Assembly: GCA_965243835.1 (NCBI GenBank)
Contig: OZ251578.1
Coordinates: forward strand, 2,170,001-2,234,000
Source of the DNA: G965202665 sp965243835
GTDB lineage: Bacteria > Actinomycetota > Acidimicrobiia > Spongiisociales > Spongiisociaceae
DNA: 64,000 nucleotides
Direction: 5' to 3'
Position 1 is the first letter of the stretch. Every line of letters begins with the position of its first letter. The position numbers were made by a program, and so were the translations under genes. This document shows, in pieces, positions 1 to 8,700 of this stretch. The notes beneath the pieces are model-generated. The model did not search any database, was not told the DNA's origin, and saw nothing but the letters and a program-made list of their open reading frames with translations.

Positions 1-57
1 CGCCAGGGCCAAAACGACCGGCGTCAAAGCCTTGAGTCTCCCGATGGATAGTTTCAT
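1..57 (-). CDS. 5' end of a probable secreted or lipoprotein gene (partial)
   Basis: Nineteen codons run off the left edge of the window. They read MKLSIGRLKALTPVVLALA, a short basic N-terminus followed by a hydrophobic stretch, which is what the start of a signal peptide looks like. An AAAGGA sequence lies upstream at a usable distance, and a GTG codon directly before the ATG could also serve as start. Nothing can be said about the mature protein. The 165 bases between this gene and the next one hold no recognisable gene, only short T/C-rich near-repeats around 100-135. Confidence 0.45.
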   Translation of the reverse strand, partial: MKLSIGRLKALTPVVLALA

Positions 58-222
58 CACAGTTAGATCCTTTCCGGGCGGTCAGCCCGTTTATTCGCTT
101 TCTGTTTCCGTTTTCCGTTTTCTGTTTCCGGCTTGGGCGGCTTCCGCCGCTTTGGTATTCGCTTACCCGGGGAACTCTACATCAAAGCAACGACGCGGGC
201 GCGTTCCGGGGGCGGTTTCCCG

Positions 223-1281
223 CTATGCCGATTCTTTGGCGAACCCGGCCGCCAACTCGAACAGCCACGACCGGTAGGCGAGCGTCACATCGTCGGCCAC
301 CTTGACGTACATTTCGGCGCTCAGCAGGTCGGGCAGGTGCTCCGGCCACTGCGACTCCACCACCGGCTGGTCCTGGTCCAGCACCATATGCTCAAACTCC
401 AAGAGAAAAGCCTGATCCTCTTCGGTGAGGGCGAAGTCGGATCCGATGTGCCAGAAGTTGCGGCAGGCGGCCGGGCCGGTGGGGGCGGTCACCATAAAGA
501 GCGCGTAGCGTTTCCCGTTGGGGAACACCCGCAACAAATAGATGGTCCCGGGAACGGTCAGGTAGTAGCGGTTTTCCACGGTTATGATGTCGTCCCGCAA
601 TCCCAGGATCTGTTTCATGCGTTCCACGTTCGGTTCCTGGACGAACCGGTCGAAGCGGAGCATGCCCCCCTCCCGCCACACCTTGTGTTCCTCCACTTCA
701 GCCTTGTCCCGGGTGCCGAGAATGTTCTCGTGCACGAAGGGAAAGTGCGAAAAGTCCACAAAGTTCTCCAGTCGGCGCGGGGCGCTGGTTTTCCAATCGT
801 AATAGGCGGGGGACTGCCAGATCATACCGGGGTCGTCCCATTCCGGCAGGCCGGGGGGGTCCCCCCACGGTTCGTCGGAAAGGGAAACCCATATCAGCCC
901 GGCCTCCTCCCGGCATTGGTAGCGGACCAGGTCCACTTTCAGGATTCCGTTCAAATCGGGGCGGGAGGGAATATTAACCAGGTTGCCTTCCATATCGTAG
1001 GACCATCCGTGATAGGGACAGTGGATGCAGTCGTCCTCGATCCATCCCAGGGAGGGGGCGGCCCCTTTGTGCCGGCAAACATCCATAAAAGCCCGGGCCC
1101 GGCCCCCATGCCGCACCACCAGTATCCGCTCCCCCAGCAACCGGCCTTGCATCATCTCCCCCTCCGCCACCTGCGAGCCGTACGCCACCGGATGCCAGAA
1201 ACGGAGCATGGCCCGGTACCATTTGGAGTCCCGTTCGGGAACGAACGGGTCGGCCAGATCCTGCATAGCGGGCTTAGCCAT
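223..1281 (-). CDS. Rieske-type aromatic ring-hydroxylating oxygenase, alpha subunit
   Basis: This 352-residue protein has the two domains of Rieske non-haem iron oxygenases. The Rieske cluster ligands are visible as C69-x-H71 and C88-x2-H91. The catalytic domain has the pattern N173..D176..H179..H184, giving the bridging Asp and the two His ligands of the mononuclear iron, with the third acidic ligand probably in the DQDQP region near the C-terminus. The length fits the single-component vanillate demethylase/PobA-like branch, which needs a separate reductase that is not encoded here. A strong AAGGAGGG site six bases before ATG fixes the start. The neighbouring dehydrogenase and hydrolases suggest an aromatic or heterocyclic breakdown cluster, but the substrate cannot be told. 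Confidence 0.9.
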   Translation of the reverse strand: MAKPAMQDLADPFVPERDSKWYRAMLRFWHPVAYGSQVAEGEMMQGRLLGERILVVRHGGRARAFMDVCRHKGAAPSLGWIEDDCIHCPYHGWSYDMEGNLVNIPSRPDLNGILKVDLVRYQCREEAGLIWVSLSDEPWGDPPGLPEWDDPGMIWQSPAYYDWKTSAPRRLENFVDFSHFPFVHENILGTRDKAEVEEHKVWREGGMLRFDRFVQEPNVERMKQILGLRDDIITVENRYYLTVPGTIYLLRVFPNGKRYALFMVTAPTGPAACRNFWHIGSDFALTEEDQAFLLEFEHMVLDQDQPVVESQWPEHLPDLLSAEMYVKVADDVTLAYRSWLFELAAGFAKESA

Positions 1282-1374
1282 CTAAGTCCCTCCTTGTCGC
1301 TTTTACTTCTTCGGCAACGGGCGTCGCCGCCCAAACCTGCCCCCGCCCCCAAACCTATTCATGCTCGCTCACGC

Positions 1375-2124
1375 TCATATAAAGTAAACCCCTCCGTTAA
1401 CCAGGATGCTCTGGCCGGTCACAAAGTCGGAGGCGGAACTGCTCAAATACAGGATGGTCCCCACCATGTCCTCGGCGGTCTGGGTGCGTTGCAGGGACCG
1501 GCCGGCCACCACGATCGGATCGCTGGCCTCGTCGGTGGGGCGCAAATCCGGGTTGGGAATCAGGTCGGGCGACACGGTGTTGACCGTAATCCCGTCCGGG
1601 CCCAGCTCGTTGGCCAGGCACCGGGTCAGTCCGAGCAGGGCCGACTTGCTGGCCACGTAATGGGGAAAACCGATCGTTCCCTTGTAACAGGTGTTGGAGG
1701 CGATGTTGATGATCTTTCCCGAACCCCGGGCGGCCATATGGGGGTAGACGGCCTTGGAGCACAGCCACGTCCCCCGTACATTGACCGCAAAGGCGCGGTC
1801 CCATTCCTCCACCGTCACCTCGGTGAAAGGGCCGCGGGGAATTTCCGAAAACATGGCCGCGTTGTTGATGAGCACGTCGATGGCCCCGAACCGCTCCATG
1901 GCGGCCGTTGCCATGGCAACAGTAGAATCCGGGTCGCTGACATCGGTGGCGACCGCCAGCGCCTCGCCGCCCATCCCCATGATTTCCTCCACCGTCTCCG
2001 ACCCGTCCAAAACATCGGCCACCACCACCCGGGCTCCCTGCTCCGCCGCCCCCGCCGCGTAGGCGCGCCCGATTCCCCGGGCCCCGCCGGTTATGATTAA
2101 AACCTTGCCGTCCAACGCGCCCAT
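1375..2124 (-). CDS. short-chain dehydrogenase/reductase (SDR)
   Basis: A classical SDR of 249 residues. It shows the Rossmann nucleotide motif TGGARGIG (12-19), NNAA (87-90), the catalytic Ser143, and Y156-x3-K160. It would oxidise or reduce a hydroxyl/keto group with NAD(P). An upstream in-frame ATG at 2160 would add 12 Lys/Gly-rich residues. The start at 2124 is preferred because AAAGGAG lies just before it and family members begin at this point. The gene is transcribed away from the amidohydrolase from a shared promoter region, and is about 90 bases upstream of the Rieske gene on the same strand, so the two may form one transcript. Confidence 0.9.
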   Translation of the reverse strand: MGALDGKVLIITGGARGIGRAYAAGAAEQGARVVVADVLDGSETVEEIMGMGGEALAVATDVSDPDSTVAMATAAMERFGAIDVLINNAAMFSEIPRGPFTEVTVEEWDRAFAVNVRGTWLCSKAVYPHMAARGSGKIINIASNTCYKGTIGFPHYVASKSALLGLTRCLANELGPDGITVNTVSPDLIPNPDLRPTDEASDPIVVAGRSLQRTQTAEDMVGTILYLSSSASDFVTGQSILVNGGVYFI

Positions 2125-2183
2125 TTTCACTCCTTTCGCTCCTTTGGGACCCTTTTTCATCCGGGAACCCTTTCGGACATAGC

Positions 2184-2197
2184 ATTATAAATATAAT
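2184..2197. promoter_or_regulatory. two-way promoter: back-to-back TATAAT boxes
   Basis: A perfect TATAAT on the minus strand (2184-2189) points at the SDR gene and another on the plus strand (2192-2197) points at the amidohydrolase. Only two bases separate them, so the two promoters must compete for polymerase. No good -35 box is visible for either. The plus-strand transcript would start almost at the ATG at 2208; the minus-strand transcript would carry a leader of about 50 bases with a Shine-Dalgarno site. Confidence 0.6.
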
Positions 2198-2207
2198 AAC
2201 CTGCGAT

Positions 2208-3659
2208 ATGAGCGACGTTGCTCCCCCCTCCCCCCCGCCCCCCGTTGGCGAACCCCCGGTTTGCGATTTACTGCTGACCGGCGGGACGGTTATCACCCTG
2301 GACGATCGGCGACGGGTGTTGGCGGACGGCGCGGTGGCCGTCACCGGAGAACATATCGCGGCCGTCGTCGACCGGACCGAGGCGGGCCGCTACCGGCCCC
2401 GGCGCACGATCGACTGCTCCGGCAAGGTGGTAATGCCCGGCCTGACCGACGGCCACACCCATCTTTTCCAAACCCTGGGACGGGGCTTGGGGGACGGGAT
2501 GAGCCTGGTGCCCTGGTTGCGGCGTTTTATGCTCCCCTATTCGGGCGTTATCGACCGGGAGGCGGCCGTGGCGGCCGTCCGGCTGGGGGCCTTGGGAGCC
2601 GCCCTGTCGGGAACCACCATGGTGGTGGACAACCATTACGCCCCCGTCGATGCGGAAACCACCCTGGCGGTAGCGCAAGCGGTGGAAGAGACGGGCGTCA
2701 GGGGGGCCGTCGCCCGCGGAGTTTTCGGAGAAATGAATACGGGCGCGGAACTGATGGGGGTCCCGCCCGAATTTTTCAAGTGGAGCTCCGCCGAGGAACT
2801 GTCCATCACCCGGGAATGCATGGCCGCCCGCCCCGCCGGCTCCCGGGTGGAGGTGTGGCCCTGCCCGGAGAACATCGTCTACGTCTCCCCGGATTTGATT
2901 GCGGGATGCGCCCAACTGGCCAAGGAGGGCGGGGTGCGCTGGCACATGCATTGCTCCGAGGCCCGGGACGAAATCGGCTTCTTCGAGACGGTGCACGGCA
3001 CCCGCCCGGTGGCGTGGCTGGAACGGGAGGGCCTGCTCGACGGGCGCACCACCCTGGCGCACGCCATCTGGCTGGACCCGGACGAGATCGACGCTATGGG
3101 AGAGCGGGGGGCGACCGCCGTCCACAACCCGGTCTCCAACCAGTACCTGGCCTCCGGGGTTCTCCCGCTGGGGCCCCTGCTCCGGGCGGGGGCCAACGTG
3201 GCCTTGGGAAGCGACGGGGCGGCGGTGGCCGGGCAGGATATGTTCGAGGCTATGAAAGCGGGCGTCCTGATGCACCGCTTGGCCCACCTCGATTCCACCG
3301 CTACCACCGTGGAGCAGTTCCTGGAGTTGGCCGCCCGGGGCGGGGCCGCTATGACCGGCGTCAACGGCGGAGCCTTGGAAACCGGCCGAGTGGCGGACTT
3401 GACGGTGCTGAACGTGGACCGGGTTCGCCACACGCCGTGGAACCGGCCGGCGGCCTCGGTGGTGCATTGCGGGCGGGCGGACGAAGTGGAAATGGTTATC
3501 GTGGGCGGCGAGATTATCGTGGAAGGGGGCCGTTCCACCCGGGTGGACGAGGAACAAGTCCGGGCCGAGGCGGCGGCCGCGGCCGTCAAACTGTTCGGGG
3601 AAGCCGGGCTGACCGACTTGACCGAAGACTGGCGTACGATGAGCCGGCAAAACACGTAA
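2208..3659 (+). CDS. amidohydrolase of the TrzA/AtzA/SsnA type
   Basis: A 483-residue metal-dependent hydrolase of the amidohydrolase superfamily. The first metal-binding pair is H83-T-H85 in the DGHTH motif. Later ligands follow in WHMHCSEARDE (about residue 245), LAHAIW (about 285) and the Asp of LGSDGAA (about 335). The typical C-terminal strand region VEMVIVGGEIIVEGG closes the composite sandwich domain. Relatives remove amino or chloro groups from triazines, pyrimidines or purines, so a ring-deaminating role is likely but the substrate is unknown. The start has no Shine-Dalgarno sequence and lies 10 bases after a TATAAT box, which suggests a near-leaderless transcript. The alpha/beta hydrolase follows after 38 bases. 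Confidence 0.85.
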   Translation: MSDVAPPSPPPPVGEPPVCDLLLTGGTVITLDDRRRVLADGAVAVTGEHIAAVVDRTEAGRYRPRRTIDCSGKVVMPGLTDGHTHLFQTLGRGLGDGMSLVPWLRRFMLPYSGVIDREAAVAAVRLGALGAALSGTTMVVDNHYAPVDAETTLAVAQAVEETGVRGAVARGVFGEMNTGAELMGVPPEFFKWSSAEELSITRECMAARPAGSRVEVWPCPENIVYVSPDLIAGCAQLAKEGGVRWHMHCSEARDEIGFFETVHGTRPVAWLEREGLLDGRTTLAHAIWLDPDEIDAMGERGATAVHNPVSNQYLASGVLPLGPLLRAGANVALGSDGAAVAGQDMFEAMKAGVLMHRLAHLDSTATTVEQFLELAARGGAAMTGVNGGALETGRVADLTVLNVDRVRHTPWNRPAASVVHCGRADEVEMVIVGGEIIVEGGRSTRVDEEQVRAEAAAAAVKLFGEAGLTDLTEDWRTMSRQNT

Positions 3660-3697
3660 AGCCCAAACACATAAAACCCAAGTAAGGAAGGAAACAA

Positions 3698-4510
3698 ATG
3701 CTGACAACCGAGGTTCGACACGGCTATGCGACCGGGGCGGCGGGCAACCGCCTGCACTATCTGGACTACGGCGGGGAGGGCCCGCTCCTGGTGTGCCTGC
3801 ACGGGGTGACCGGCAACGCCTGGAACTGGCACGCCGTCGCCTGCGGAGTACGGGAGAAGCACCGGGTGCTGGCCTTGGACTTGCGCGGCTACGGAGAAAG
3901 CCAATGGTCGGCTTCGGGGGACTACCGGACGGACGACCATGCGGCCGACTTGGCCGCCCTGCTCGATTCCCTGGGCTCCCTGGGCGGGGAGCGGGCGGAC
4001 GTGATGGGTTCCTCGTGGGGAGCGCTGATCGCCCTGCAATATGCGACCGAACACCCGGAACGGGTGGGGCGGTTGCTAGTGGTGGATGTGGAACCGTCGT
4101 TCGCGCAGGGTGAAACGGACCTGTTTCCCCGGCCCGCCAGTCACGCCGACCACGCGGAAGTGAGAGCCGGAGTGGCGGCCGCCTACCCCAACGCCCCGCG
4201 GGAAATGGCGGAGCTGACCGCCGCCGCCTGTTTCGGGCCGGTGGAGGGCGGACGCTTGGCCCCCAAACACGACCCCTTCTTTTTCGAACGGTGGCCGTTC
4301 CGCTCCGACAACCACTGGGAAAGGTTGGAAAAGCTGTCCCCGCCCACCCTCTACGTGCACGCCGCCGACAGCTTCGTAAGCGGGGAGGTGATGGCCGATA
4401 TGGCGCAACGCACCCCCGACTCCCGCTTGGCGGAGGTGGCGAACAGCACCCATGTCGTCCCGGTGGACAACCCGACCGGCCTGCTAGCGGAGGTCATCCC
4501 GTTCCTGTAA
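3698..4510 (+). CDS. alpha/beta hydrolase
   Basis: A 270-residue alpha/beta-hydrolase. The oxyanion-hole HG is at residues 35-36, the nucleophile elbow is G104-S-S106-W-G108 and the catalytic His is H252 in NSTHVVP. The acid member is probably in the YVHAADS segment. The family includes C-C bond hydrolases of meta-cleavage pathways and esterases. AAGGAAGG before the ATG supports the start. It follows the amidohydrolase closely and is probably co-transcribed with it. Confidence 0.85.
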   Translation: MLTTEVRHGYATGAAGNRLHYLDYGGEGPLLVCLHGVTGNAWNWHAVACGVREKHRVLALDLRGYGESQWSASGDYRTDDHAADLAALLDSLGSLGGERADVMGSSWGALIALQYATEHPERVGRLLVVDVEPSFAQGETDLFPRPASHADHAEVRAGVAAAYPNAPREMAELTAAACFGPVEGGRLAPKHDPFFFERWPFRSDNHWERLEKLSPPTLYVHAADSFVSGEVMADMAQRTPDSRLAEVANSTHVVPVDNPTGLLAEVIPFL

Positions 4511-4541
4511 ACCGGGTTGGCGGGCGGGCGCGGGTCGGACC

Positions 4542-5642
4542 TCAGACAAAGGACCAGAGTGCCTCAGCGGGTAGCATAGGTAGGTCGGGGAGATCTGATT
4601 CCTCCCAAGCGCCCAGTAGCAATCCGACGGCGCGAGCGGCGGAAATCTTCTCACGGCGATAAGCGTCCAACACTGCCTTTTCGTAGATGTTCGGCAACTC
4701 CGGCGGTTCCAGGTCGGTGGGAACCACCAGGTTGAAATCCACAATGTCCGCCCGGCGGGTACGAGCGGCGCGAACCGTTTCCTCCTCTGCGGGGGAGACC
4801 ATCCTCAGTTCTACCAACCGCCGGGCCATCGTCGCCATGTCCACCCGGAACTCACTGCCGATGCGCACCGCGTCGGTGCGGGTGTGCTCCCCGCCGCGCC
4901 AACGCTCCCGCAAGGCGGGGGCGGGCAACAACAGGGCCCGCGCCCAGCGATCTATGCGAAGTTCGGTCTCGGCGGCGGAAACATCTCCCACCCGCCAATC
5001 AGTGGAAAACTCGTCGGCGAAGACAAAGTGACCTAGTTCGTGGGCGAGCGTCAGGCGGCGACGGCCCAGACGACGGGAACCATTCACCACCGCAACGCCG
5101 CCGCGCTCCAACAGGATGGAGGCGCCGTCCGCTCCTTTGTCGCCTAATCTCAAAGAAAACGCCAACAGTCCTAAATCGGCTGCCCGCTCCGACAAGCCCA
5201 AGGCCGGTTTCCCTTCTTGGTAGCCGAGCAATTCCCGCACCTCCGACGCTCTGGCCTCGATCTCCTCGGGGTGGGTGGGAAAAGGGAGCCGGGGGGTGGA
5301 CGGCAGATCCAGACAATCGCCTATGTCCTGCAGAAACTCCACTTCGCGGGCTACCCGTTCGGTCATACGGTCGATCCGGGGGCTGGGCGCGCCCACTTCC
5401 GCGGCGTTGCGACGCGACACCACCGCGGGCGGCGCCTCCTCGAAAAACCACTCTATGCGCATGTCCAAAGCGTTCGCCAACCGGGCCAAATCCAAGGAGC
5501 TGACCCGCCCCGCCCCCGTTTCGATCTTCACCAAGGTGGCAAGCGGCAACTCCGCCCGCGACGCGCATTCTTCCTGGGTCAGACCAACATCGCGCCGGGC
5601 TGCGGCGATCCTGTCCCCCCATTGGCCGGGCTTCGAAACCAT
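4542..5642 (-). CDS. XRE helix-turn-helix / ImmA-IrrE-like metallopeptidase fusion
   Basis: A 366-residue protein. An N-terminal Cro/C1-type helix-turn-helix (about residues 8-60, with LTQEECASRAELPLATLVKI as recognition region) is joined to a C-terminal zinc peptidase domain of the ImmA/IrrE (DUF955) family with H201-E202-x2-H205. Such fusions act as stress- or phage-responsive repressors that are removed by proteolysis. The start is taken at the ATG at 5642. A TATTAT box ends exactly 7 bases before it, and the upstream ATG at 5651 overlaps that box. No partner toxin or repressor gene lies next to it. Confidence 0.85.
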   Translation of the reverse strand: MVSKPGQWGDRIAAARRDVGLTQEECASRAELPLATLVKIETGAGRVSSLDLARLANALDMRIEWFFEEAPPAVVSRRNAAEVGAPSPRIDRMTERVAREVEFLQDIGDCLDLPSTPRLPFPTHPEEIEARASEVRELLGYQEGKPALGLSERAADLGLLAFSLRLGDKGADGASILLERGGVAVVNGSRRLGRRRLTLAHELGHFVFADEFSTDWRVGDVSAAETELRIDRWARALLLPAPALRERWRGGEHTRTDAVRIGSEFRVDMATMARRLVELRMVSPAEEETVRAARTRRADIVDFNLVVPTDLEPPELPNIYEKAVLDAYRREKISAARAVGLLLGAWEESDLPDLPMLPAEALWSFV

Positions 5643-5649
5643 ATGTGCC

Positions 5650-5655
5650 ATAATA
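5650..5655 (-). promoter_or_regulatory. -10 box (TATTAT) of a leaderless gene
   Basis: TATTAT lies 7 bases before the chosen ATG of the XRE-ImmA gene, so transcription would begin at or next to the start codon. There is no Shine-Dalgarno site. Confidence 0.5.
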
Positions 5656-5714
5656 GCACAAAGGTCCGCCGCGCAAAATCGACGGTAACGAACCCCGCCT
5701 GCCGGTAGGGGGCT

Positions 5715-8700
5715 TTAGGGGGCGGCCGCGGGCGGGGCTTGGTTTAGGGCTCGGACGAAGAAGGAGGCCATCTGCGCTCTGGTTACCGGCTGGTCGGGAC
5801 AGTAACGGAGCGGAGAATCGGTGCAACCCTTGGTTACGCCCGACCCGAACAAACCCTCCACCGCCCGCACCACATCCCCGTCCGCGCCCTCCAGGTCTCC
5901 GAACAAATCCTGCGCCTCCTCCACCGCGCTCAAATGGGGAAACGCCGCCACCAACATCACCGCCATATCCGCCCGCGTCACCACCCCGCCGCCATTAAAC
6001 AACCCGTCCACCACCTCTATCACCCCGTTTTCCACCGCCCAGTCGGCGAACACCCGAAACCAGGCGTCGTCACCCACATCCGCCAACTCCGCCCGCTCCG
6101 CCGCCGGAGGCGTACCCCACCGATGAACCACCGCCCGATACAAAAACGCCGACATCTGCCGCCGCGTAATCGACTGCGACGGACAAAACAACGCCGGATC
6201 GGTCGCATCGCAACCCACCGTCACCCCCCACCCGGCAATAGTCTCCACACTGGCCTCATGAACACTCCCGTCCTCATCCGAAAACCGCCCCGCGTAAGCA
6301 GGCGCCGGAGGCTCCTCGGGCGGGGCGGGCGGAAGCGCAGGAGGCGCAGGAGGCGCAGACGGCGCGGGAGACGGTGAGGGCGCGGGTGAGGGCGAACCAC
6401 CTCCACCTCCACCACCGCCTTGGTTGTCCGGGAGAGTATCTTGGATAGTGAAGGTGGCCTGTCGCTGGCCCGACACCGTGTAACCCGGAGCCCGCACGGA
6501 CAGCACAACCGTCTCCCCGCCATCCTGTCGGGAATCGTCGATAGCCCGCAACTGGAAAGAACGGGCGGCGCGGGATACGCCCGCCGGGATGGTGATCGCA
6601 AAATCATCCAACCGCCTATAATCGGACCCGGGCGTGGCCGTCCCCCCCACCGACACGAACGCTTGGGCGGGATAACGGGAAGTACGAGAACCGGACGGAT
6701 ACGAAACCGTCACCGTAAACTGCAGATTCCCCCCCTCCCGAACAGTACGACCGGTACCCGACGACGGGGTCACCGACACTTCCATACGCTCCGGCAAACC
6801 CAGGATGGAACGGGAAGAAACCGGCGTAAACGGCAACGCCGCCACCGAAACCGTAAACCTGTTATTGCCGTTGCTATTCTCCTGGCCGGTGATTTCCACT
6901 CGCAGTCTCTGCGCAGCCCCCACATTCAAGGTAAAAGGGGCACTGCCAACGGTAAAAACATTTTCGATCGTTAATAATCCTTCAAGGTTATATCTGGGGG
7001 AGTTTATGGGTCGAATGCGCCTGCTGGTGACGGCGCACACCCCGGCGAACGATGTGTCACAAGCATTTCTGCGTTGATCGACTAAATACATCTCCACCCC
7101 TACTCGCGGAACCGTGCTGTCAATACCTTCTCGCACTCGCGGGCTCAAAGTATAGAATACTCCGGGTCCCCAGGCAGTGGGAATTACCAGCATTTGAGTT
7201 CCGTCCTCCCCCGCTGGACGTAACTCATAAGTGGCGGCGCCGCCGGTGTGCACCGCCACCTCCTCCGGCTCTATCCAGCCCGACGAATAGCGGTTCAAGG
7301 CGATTGTGCTCGTCGTCAAACCGGATGTCGTCCGCCCGCTCATTAAATCCATTTGGTTATCGTATTCAGAAATTCGATATTGGCCGCTAGAAGGTGTATA
7401 TCTTAAAATATAGCCTCCGTAGGAATGGGGCCATTGAATGTCGTGCCCTATTTCATGCGCCACCGTGCCTATTCGGTAAACCATTGTTGCTCCGCCCACC
7501 TGGATGATAGAATCAGATGTCAACTTTTGATATTCAGATGAACTGCTAGGAGTGCCGGGAGGGATTCCCAACCGCAAAAACTGTTGCATGAACCCGCCCT
7601 GGCTAGTGGAGTTGTCGATAATTATTATTTTTCTATTTACATTACGATGCTCCCCTTGTTGATCCCGATTAGGTCTTATCTGATCCCGGCAACTTTTGCG
7701 GGCTAATTCTAAGCCGCCCGCGGCGCGCGTAGTCGTAGAAACAACCTCTCCCCCTACCGTGAATGTGGGAGAGAACAGGTTGCCCGACATATCCTTGAAG
7801 AAGTCGGTGACCTGGGAATTAAGCAAATTGGTCGCCGCCTGCGGTGTAATATCAAATCCCTGCCCCACATCGCATGTCCATATCTCATAGGTACGGGGAG
7901 CGGTACCCATATCCTTGGTAAACTCATAAAACGCCATCAAATCCAGAGGATCGTCATAGGCGAACAAATCAACCCAACCGATGCCCAGAAGCGGCTCGGG
8001 AATGGGGTTCAAAGGTCCGGGATTATGAATGTAAAGGACCCTGAGCGAGCCGCCCTGGGAAGGAGCCAGTCTGCCCAGTCGATCGGGAAGAGAACCTGTC
8101 AAACGGTTGTCGCTCAAAACTAAAGTTTCCAGGTTGCTCAGATTACCCAGCGTAGCGGGAACGCTGGATATATGGTTATTGCCCAGGCGCAGATACTTCA
8201 GGTTGGAAAGATTACCAAATGAGTCGGGAATGCTAGTCAGTTGGTTATCCTCCAGATCCATTCCGGCCAAACTAGACAAGTTGCCCAGCTCGGTGGGAAC
8301 GGCCCCGGATAAAGCATTATCCTCCAGCCATAATTCCCTTAGTTGGCTTAAATTCCCCAACGTGGCCGGTATAGTACCGGATAATTTATTATCGTCCAAG
8401 AAGAGTTTTTCCAGGTTGGTCAGATTACCCAACTCCCTGGGTATGGAACCTGTTAGACCGGAATTGTAGATTATAGAACTCAAGGTCGGGTTGAACCGAT
8501 CCGAATAATTGTCGCTGAGTATCAGTTCTTTTAGGTTGGAGAGGTTACCCAACTGGGCGGGAATGGTTCCGCTTAACAGATTTTTATGCAAATGCAATTC
8601 TTCCAGGTTGGACAGATTGCCCAGTTGGGCGGGTATGGCTCCGCTCAGGAGGTTGTCGTCCAACCATAATTTGGTCAGGTTGGTCAGCGAACCCAGTTCG

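Noticed and set aside
133..2100. 655-codon open frame on the plus strand over the Rieske and SDR genes
   Set aside because: The opposite strand carries two clear enzyme genes with intact motifs. The plus frame is open only because of high GC in the third positions, and its translation matches no fold.
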